Below are positions 6,649 through 10,354 of a stretch of 10,354 nucleotides of DNA, piece after piece. The number at the start of each line of letters is the position of its first letter. Within the stretch, counting starts at the first letter, position 1. A model generated the notes under the pieces. The model searched no databases, was not told the DNA's origin, and saw nothing but the letters and a program-made list of their open reading frames with translations. The stretch is from Intrasporangiaceae bacterium. Lineage in GTDB: Bacteria; Actinomycetota; Actinomycetes; Actinomycetales; Dermatophilaceae. Where the stretch lies: assembly GCA_012518475.1 (NCBI GenBank), contig JAAYSB010000018.1, positions 1 to 10,354 on the forward strand, written 5' to 3'. Position numbers and translations under genes: made by a program.

Positions 6649-7352
6649 GCGCCCGACCCCTTGGCCGACTTGTAGGTCAGCCCTGCCTTCTCGAGCGGCT
6701 CGCGCATCCCGTACAGATCGAGGCCGAGCACGCCGTCCTTGAACTGGGCGCGCTTGCTCTCCTCGTTCTCCTCGCGCTTGCGGGAGGCCTCGGCCACCTC
6801 GGCGACCTTATCCCGGGGGACGACGACGACACCGTCGACGTCGGCGACGATGACGTCACCCGGATTGACGTATGCGTTGGCACAGACGATCGGGATGTTC
6901 ACCGACCCGAGGGTCGCCTTGACGGTGCCCTTGGAGTTGATCGCCCGGGAGAAGACCGGGAAGTCCATCTTCGTCAGGTCGGCGACATCCCGGACCCCGC
7001 CGTCGATGACGAGGCCGGTGCACCCGCGGGCCCGCAGCGACGTGGCGAGCAGCTCGCCGAAGAAGCCGTCCTCGCTCTCGGTCGTGCAGCCAGCGACGAG
7101 GACGTCACCGGGCTGGACCTGCTCGGCGGCGACGTGGAACATCCAGTTGTCACCGGGCTGGAGGAGCACCGTGACGGCGGGCGCGCAGATCTTGGCCTCG
7201 GTGTAGATCGGGCGCAGGTAGGGCCGCATGAGGCCGACCCGACCCATCGCCTCGTGGACGGTGGCCACGCCATAGGCGGACAGCGCCTCGACGGCAGCGG
7301 GGTCGGGCCGTTCGATGTCGGTGTAGACGACGCCGAGCTCGTTGCTGTGCAT
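6645..7352 (-). CDS. ligK: 4-carboxy-4-hydroxy-2-oxoadipate aldolase / oxaloacetate decarboxylase (LigK)
   Basis: Last step of the pathway: splits CHA into pyruvate and oxaloacetate, and in this family also decarboxylates oxaloacetate. Class II, divalent-metal aldolase of the HMG/CHA (RraA-like) family, 235 aa, near the usual size. Signatures: LSAYGVATVHEAMGRVGLM, TVLLQPGDNWMFHVA, GFFGELLATSLRARG and GLVIDGGVRDVADL. R121 and D122 form the conserved RD pair; the acidic residue 21 positions before R121 is E100, where some relatives have Asp. The ATG at 7352 has AGGAG about 10 nt upstream. The gene starts 18 nt after ligJ and overlaps ligI by four bases. Confidence 0.95.
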   Translation of the reverse strand: MHSNELGVVYTDIERPDPAAVEALSAYGVATVHEAMGRVGLMRPYLRPIYTEAKICAPAVTVLLQPGDNWMFHVAAEQVQPGDVLVAGCTTESEDGFFGELLATSLRARGCTGLVIDGGVRDVADLTKMDFPVFSRAINSKGTVKATLGSVNIPIVCANAYVNPGDVIVADVDGVVVVPRDKVAEVAEASRKREENEESKRAQFKDGVLGLDLYGMREPLEKAGLTYKSAKGSGA

Positions 7353-7370
7353 GTGTATTGGGCTCCTGGG

Positions 7371-8417
7371 TCAGTTCGTCGCAGTGGGGGTCTGGCCGCG
7401 CTCGGCCATCTGACGGGCGAGGCGGGAGTAGGCGCGCAGGGCGTTGTCCGCATACACCTCGCGTCGTTGCTCGTCGGTGAGGTTGGGGGTGACGTCGACG
7501 TAGCGCTTGGTGTCGTCGAAGAAGTGGCCGGTGTTCGAGTCGATACCGCGCACCGCGCCGATCATCTCGCTCGCGAAGAGGATGCTCGTGTGGGGGACGA
7601 CCTCGGTGAGCAGGTCGATGCCGGGCTGGTGATAGACGCAGGTGTCGACGAAGACGTTGTCGAGCAGCTTCTCGACGTGGCCGGGCTTGTCCATCATGTC
7701 GGCCAGGCCGCGGAAGCGTCCCCAGTGGTAGGGAGCGGCCCCACCTCCGTGCGGGATGATGAGCTTCAGGTCCGGGAAGTCGGCGAAGAGGTCGCCCTGG
7801 ACGAGCTGCATGAAGGCGGTGGTGTCGGCGTTGAGGTAGTGCGCGCCGGTGGTGTGGAACGCGTCGTTGCACGAGGTGGAGACGTGCACCATCGCCGGGA
7901 CATCGAGCTCGGAGAGCACCTCGTAGATCGGGTACCACGAGCGGTCGGTGATGGGCGGGCTCGTCCAGTGCCCGCCGCTGGGGTCGGGGTTGAGGTTGAC
8001 GACGACCGCGCCGAGCTCCTCGACCGCGCGGCGCAGCTCGGGGATAACCGTCTCGGGGGCGACGCCGGGCGACTGCGGGAGCATCGCGCCCATGGCGAAG
8101 CGGTCCGGGAAGAGTCCGGCGACGCGGTGGCACAGGTCGTTGCAGATCCGCGACCACGCCGAGGAGACCTCGAAGTCGCCGACATGGTGGGCCATGAAGC
8201 TTGCGCGCGGGCTGAAGACGGTGAGGTCGGTGCCCCGCTCGTTCATGAGGCGCAGCTGGTTGGCCTCGATCGTCTCGCGGATGTCGTCGTCGGAGATGTG
8301 CAGCGCGTCGGGGTCCGGACCGGCGGTCTTGTTCTCGACCGCCGCCACCTGCTCCTTGCGCCAGGCCTCGAGGGCGGGCGGGGCGGTGGTGTAGTGGCCG
8401 TGGGCATCGATGATCAC
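7371..8417 (-). CDS. ligJ: 4-oxalomesaconate hydratase (LigJ)
   Basis: Adds water to the oxalomesaconate isomer to give 4-carboxy-4-hydroxy-2-oxoadipate. Zn-dependent member of the amidohydrolase superfamily, 348 aa, slightly longer than Sphingobium LigJ. The zinc ligands fall at the same numbers as I recall for LigJ: H6 and H8 (DAHGHYTT), H178 (AMVHVSTSC) and E284 (LFASEMIGAVRGID); H223 sits in IPHGGGAAPYHWGRFRG. Other blocks: GTDLTVFSPRASFMAHH, LNPDPSGGHWTSPP, TTGAHYLNADTTAFMQ and DTCVYHQPGIDLL. I took the GTG at 8417, since GGGAGG lies 9 nt upstream and it places the first His pair as in the family; an ATG at 8459 would add an unrelated Arg/Gly-rich tail. It is the first gene of the operon and diverges from the ModA-like gene. 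Confidence 0.96.
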   Translation of the reverse strand: MIIDAHGHYTTAPPALEAWRKEQVAAVENKTAGPDPDALHISDDDIRETIEANQLRLMNERGTDLTVFSPRASFMAHHVGDFEVSSAWSRICNDLCHRVAGLFPDRFAMGAMLPQSPGVAPETVIPELRRAVEELGAVVVNLNPDPSGGHWTSPPITDRSWYPIYEVLSELDVPAMVHVSTSCNDAFHTTGAHYLNADTTAFMQLVQGDLFADFPDLKLIIPHGGGAAPYHWGRFRGLADMMDKPGHVEKLLDNVFVDTCVYHQPGIDLLTEVVPHTSILFASEMIGAVRGIDSNTGHFFDDTKRYVDVTPNLTDEQRREVYADNALRAYSRLARQMAERGQTPTATN

Positions 8418-8460
8418 GCTTCTCAACCTCCCATGCCTGCCACCTCGCGGTCTGCCCACC

Positions 8461-8475
8461 TTCCATGTGGCGGAA
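8461..8475. promoter_or_regulatory. Operator-like inverted repeat in the divergent lig promoter, TTCC-N7-GGAA
   Basis: TTCCATGTGGCGGAA, flanked by C and G that extend the symmetry to five-base arms, in the 101-bp region between ligJ and the ModA-like gene. It agrees at 10 of 15 positions with the core at 1143-1157, and every difference is a transition. That likeness and its position suggest a shared regulator, perhaps IclR-type, for lig operon and importer. Confidence 0.45.
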
Positions 8476-8487
8476 GTCTTGCCCCAG

Positions 8488-8501
8488 CCGTCGCGCGACG
8501 G
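8488..8501. promoter_or_regulatory. 14-bp perfect palindrome CCGTCGCGCGACGG
   Basis: It lies just upstream of the TAGGTT element of the ModA-like gene and about 75 bp upstream of ligJ. It could be an operator for the divergent promoters, but GC-only palindromes arise easily by chance at this base composition and it has no second copy in the window. Confidence 0.25.
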
Positions 8502-8505
8502 GCCC

Positions 8506-8511
8506 TAGGTT
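8506..8511 (+). promoter_or_regulatory. Possible -10 element for a leaderless transcript
   Basis: TAGGTT fits the actinobacterial TANNNT form and ends 7 bp before the ATG at 8519, which would put the first transcribed base at or next to the start codon. No convincing -35 is seen at normal spacing. GAGG before the ATG could instead serve as a ribosome site. Confidence 0.35.
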
Positions 8512-8518
8512 GAGGGTC

Positions 8519-9202
8519 ATGCGCGTGTTCTCGTCGATGGCGACCAAGGCCCTGCTCACCGACCTGCTCGCCGACCCGTCCCTCGTCGGTGACGCGGACA
8601 TCACGCTCGAGCCCGGCGGTGGCGTGACGATGGCGGACCGGCTGCGGGCCGGCGAGAACGCCGACGTGGCGATCCTCGCCTCGGGTTCGCTCGCGCGCCT
8701 CGGGTCCGAGGGAGTCGTGGACGCAGCGACCCTCCGCGGCCTCTTCGTCTCCGAGGTCGTGCTGGCCATCCCTGCCGGAGGCGAGATCCCGACGATGGAC
8801 TCGGCCGACGACCTGCGCGAGATCCTCCTCGGAGCGGAGCGCCTGGGCTACTCGACCGGCCCCAGCGGCGACGGACTGCTCGCCCTCCTTGACGACTGGG
8901 GCGTCCGGGACCACCTGACCGACCGACTCGTCCAGGCTCCCCCCGGCACCCCGGTCGCCCGGCTCCTCGCCGACGGCGACATCTCGGTCGGCGTCCAGCA
9001 GCGCAGTGAGTTCACCGGCATCGACGGCGTCCAGGTGGTCGGCGCGCTGCCACCCGGCTGCGATCTCACCACGGTCTTCGCCGGAGCGGTCGTCACGGCG
9101 ACGCAGGATGCGGACGGTGCGCGGCGCATACTCGATGCGCTGGCCGGCGAGGCTGCCGCCGACACGATCCGGCGGCACGGCATGGAGCCCGCCACCGACT
9201 GA
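8519..9202 (+). CDS. ModA-like substrate-binding-domain protein without signal peptide
   Basis: A 227-aa protein with a type II periplasmic-binding fold of the SBP_bac_11 / molybdate-binding kind. It opens directly with the first strand (MRVFSSMATKALLTDLLAD). Further features are the acidic, Gly-rich LEPGGGVTMADRLRAGENAD, ADVAILASGSLARLGSEGVVD, VVLAIPAGGEIP, GYSTGPSGDGLLALL, LLADGDISVGVQQRSEF and a C-terminal ADTIRRHGMEPATD like that of ModA. There is no signal peptide, lipobox or membrane segment, so it should stay in the cytoplasm. It diverges from the lig operon across 101 bp, so it may share control with it. The molybdate name is by fold only; a sensor or intracellular binding role for an aromatic acid or pathway intermediate is speculative. 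An earlier ATG at 8465 would add a basic tail without a ribosome site. Confidence 0.8.
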   Translation: MRVFSSMATKALLTDLLADPSLVGDADITLEPGGGVTMADRLRAGENADVAILASGSLARLGSEGVVDAATLRGLFVSEVVLAIPAGGEIPTMDSADDLREILLGAERLGYSTGPSGDGLLALLDDWGVRDHLTDRLVQAPPGTPVARLLADGDISVGVQQRSEFTGIDGVQVVGALPPGCDLTTVFAGAVVTATQDADGARRILDALAGEAAADTIRRHGMEPATD

Positions 9203-9225
9203 CCGGTCGAACCCATCGGCCGGAC

Positions 9226-9261
9226 CGTGTCACAACCTCGCAATTGCCAGGTTGTGACACG
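9226..9261 (+). repeat. Intergenic palindrome, copy 2, probable terminator
   Basis: Thirty-six bases with 17 of 18 pairs; the 32-bp core is 9228-9259. Half-sites are TGTCACAACCTCGCAA and, on the other strand, TGTCACAACCTGGCAA. It begins 24 nt after the stop of the ModA-like gene. Compared with copy 1, a C-G pair near each end has become T-A on both arms, a compensatory change, which argues that the symmetry itself is maintained. No T-run follows. Confidence 0.75.
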
Positions 9262-9286
9262 CTTCGCCGCCCAGCTCCACCGGCTC

Positions 9287-9313
9287 TGTGGATAACCGGA
9301 GGTCTGTGGACAA
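9287..9313 (+). promoter_or_regulatory. Two tandem DnaA-box sequences
   Basis: TGTGGATAA (9287-9295) and TGTGGACAA (9305-9313) are perfect matches to the DnaA-box forms TTATCCACA and TTGTCCACA read on the opposite strand; the second is the form preferred in actinobacteria. They have the same orientation and are 18 bp apart. The second overlaps a possible -35 (TGGACA, 9307-9312), with GATATG at 9331-9336 as -10 for the next gene. There is no AT-rich segment or dnaA/dnaN gene, so this is not an origin; DnaA titration or DnaA-controlled transcription is possible. Confidence 0.5.
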
Positions 9314-9344
9314 GCCTGCGCGGCCTCGTCGATATGCGTTCACC

Positions 9345-10331
9345 ATGAAGGGCATGCCGGAATCACCTGATCCCTCAAGTCGACGGCCAGTTGCGACCTT
9401 CCAGCCATTCACCACCGAGATGGCCAAGGACATGGGCATCTCGACACGCCAGCTCAGAGGCCGTCGGTTCCGACGAGTCATGCACGGCGTCTTCATCGAC
9501 CACCGGGTCCCCGACTCGCTCCCGGTCCGCACCCGCTCCGCGCTGCTTGTCAGTCCGGGAGGAGGGACCGCAAGCCATCTCACTGCAGCGTGCCTGTGGG
9601 CAGCGAATGCCCAGCGAACGGGCCACATCCACCTCTCCTACCGACAGTTCGGGTCGAGCACCCGGCACGAGATCAAGATCCACCGCTTCACGTATCCCCT
9701 CGACACCAGCAGCCGACACGGGATTCAGGTGACGAGTCCGGGCATGACCTTCATGCATCTCGCGGTGGTGCTGGATCTGGTTCAGCTGACCGCGTTCGGG
9801 GACATGCTCGTCAAGCGCAAGGTCATCACCCCCGACGAGCTCATCGGGTATGCGCTGGCCTGGTCTCATCACGGCGCTCACCTGGGGAGTCTCGCGGCGT
9901 CATACGTTCGGGGCAGAGTGGACTCGGTTCCCGAGAGCAACTTACGCATGTTGCTCGTCCTGGCCGGACTCCCCGAACCCACCGTGAACTTCCCGATCCT
10001 GCGCCCCAACGGCGAGGAACGGTACCGACTGGACCTTGCATACCCGGAGATCATGCTGGCCATCGAGTACGACGGCCGGTGGCACGACGATCCCGAGCAA
10101 GCCGCCAAGGACGAGGTGCGTCGGTCGTGGCTGCGCCGGCAAGGGTGGACGGTCATCGTCGTCAAGGCGAGCGACCTCTATGAGAACGCCGACCTCACCG
10201 TCGAGCGCATCGCCGCCGAGCTGTCGGCACGGGGGATACTGCTCGGACCGCGACGGCACGACTATCAGCGCTACTTCGGCCCGGTGCTCGCATCAGAGGA
10301 CGATCCCTTCTGGGGTCCGTCACAGGCCTGA
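9345..10331 (+). CDS. DUF559 endonuclease-like protein with AbiEi-type N-terminal domain
   Basis: A 328-aa protein of a kind that is frequent in actinobacterial genomes. The N-terminal part (about 20-70: FTTEMAKDMGISTRQLRGRR, FRRVMHGVFI) is the winged-helix domain also seen in AbiEi antitoxins. A middle region of unknown role follows (SHLTAACLWA, GIQVTSPGMTFMHLA). The C-terminal about 110 residues are a DUF559 domain, related to the Vsr/PD-(D/E)XK nuclease fold: ESNLRMLLVLAGL, then RLDLAYPEIMLAIEYDGRWHD, then LRRQGWTVIVVKASDL; the Asp, Glu and Asp in the second block are the likely active-site acids. No AbiEii toxin gene is adjacent, so a toxin-antitoxin role is not supported. The ATG at 9345 is preferred; 9354 is a second choice and a GTG at 9288 falls inside a DnaA box. 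The cellular role is unknown. Confidence 0.85.
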   Translation: MKGMPESPDPSSRRPVATFQPFTTEMAKDMGISTRQLRGRRFRRVMHGVFIDHRVPDSLPVRTRSALLVSPGGGTASHLTAACLWAANAQRTGHIHLSYRQFGSSTRHEIKIHRFTYPLDTSSRHGIQVTSPGMTFMHLAVVLDLVQLTAFGDMLVKRKVITPDELIGYALAWSHHGAHLGSLAASYVRGRVDSVPESNLRMLLVLAGLPEPTVNFPILRPNGEERYRLDLAYPEIMLAIEYDGRWHDDPEQAAKDEVRRSWLRRQGWTVIVVKASDLYENADLTVERIAAELSARGILLGPRRHDYQRYFGPVLASEDDPFWGPSQA

Positions 10332-10338
10332 CTCACCG

Positions 10339-10354
10339 TGCCACAACCTGGTAA
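10339..10354 (+). repeat. Intergenic palindrome, copy 3, cut by the window end
   Basis: TGCCACAACCTGGTAA begins 7 nt after the stop of the DUF559 gene and is exactly one half-site of the 32-bp palindrome: it is identical over all 16 bases to the opposite-strand half of copy 1 (4186-4201). The preceding CTCACCG also resembles the left flank of copy 1. The second arm should lie just beyond the window. Confidence 0.7.

Noticed and set aside
6639..8513. A 624-codon plus-strand open frame opposite ligK, ligJ and part of ligI
   Set aside because: It is antisense to three clearly recognised enzymes and has the Val/Gly/Asp/Leu-rich make-up of a mirror frame in GC-rich DNA. Similar frames at 4169-5656, 5686-6675, 3004-4065 and 1961-3136 were rejected for the same reason.
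7150..8769. A long minus-strand frame running through ligJ and into the ModA-like gene
   Set aside because: Low-complexity Arg/Pro/His-rich translation in another frame of ligJ and ligK; no domain is recognisable.
8519..9202. Molybdate uptake system
   Set aside because: The protein has no signal peptide and no modB or modC gene is present; only the fold supports the molybdate name.
9287..9313. Replication origin based on the DnaA boxes
   Set aside because: Only two boxes, no AT-rich unwinding region and no dnaA, dnaN or partition genes nearby.
9345..10331. AbiE-type toxin-antitoxin system
   Set aside because: Only the N-terminal domain is AbiEi-like; the C-terminus is DUF559 and no nucleotidyltransferase toxin gene is adjacent within the window.
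4164..10354. Palindrome copies as ends of a composite mobile element
   Set aside because: The copies flank functionally unrelated genes, lie just after stop codons, and there is no transposase or target-site duplication.

Overview
The window is high-GC DNA with GC-rich third codon positions, GTG/TTG starts and closely packed genes. It looks like an actinobacterial chromosome, probably Micrococcales (an Arthrobacter-, Janibacter- or Terrabacter-like organism); that placement is inferred from style and gene content only. No rRNA, tRNA, CRISPR array or insertion sequence is visible.

About four fifths of the window is a catabolic island for protocatechuate by meta (4,5-) cleavage, all on the minus strand and read from right to left. 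The first transcript, 8417 to 4229, carries ligJ (4-oxalomesaconate hydratase), ligK (CHA aldolase), ligI (2-pyrone-4,6-dicarboxylate lactonase) and a fused ligAB (protocatechuate 4,5-dioxygenase, alpha and beta subunits in one chain). It ends at a palindrome at 4164-4207. The second unit, 4053 to 2042, carries ligC (CHMS dehydrogenase), which overlaps an aldo/keto reductase by one base (TGATG). A 13-bp-arm hairpin at 1972-2015 follows. Then come a GntR/FCD regulator (1861-1205) with a likely self-operator, and a lipoprotein solute-binding protein of an ABC importer (1050-16); its permease and ATPase genes would lie to the left of the window.

Together the enzymes make a route: protocatechuate -> CHMS (LigAB) -> 2-pyrone-4,6-dicarboxylate (LigC) -> oxalomesaconate (LigI) -> [isomerisation, no LigU gene seen here] -> CHA (LigJ) -> pyruvate + oxaloacetate (LigK). 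The binding protein would bring in an aromatic acid, and the GntR protein would sense a substrate or intermediate.

On the plus strand, diverging from ligJ, is a ModA-like solute-binding-domain protein with no signal peptide (8519-9202), apparently leaderless. After it come a covarying palindrome, two tandem DnaA boxes, and an AbiEi-N-terminal/DUF559 nuclease-like protein (9345-10331) of the kind scattered through actinobacterial genomes.

The least expected features are non-coding: a 32-bp palindrome present two and a half times, always just after a stop codon and with a compensatory base-pair change; two matching 15-bp operator-like sites, one in front of the lig operon and one in front of the importer gene; a 27-bp direct repeat plus palindrome in the ligC promoter; and a 14-bp tandem repeat inside the lig operon.
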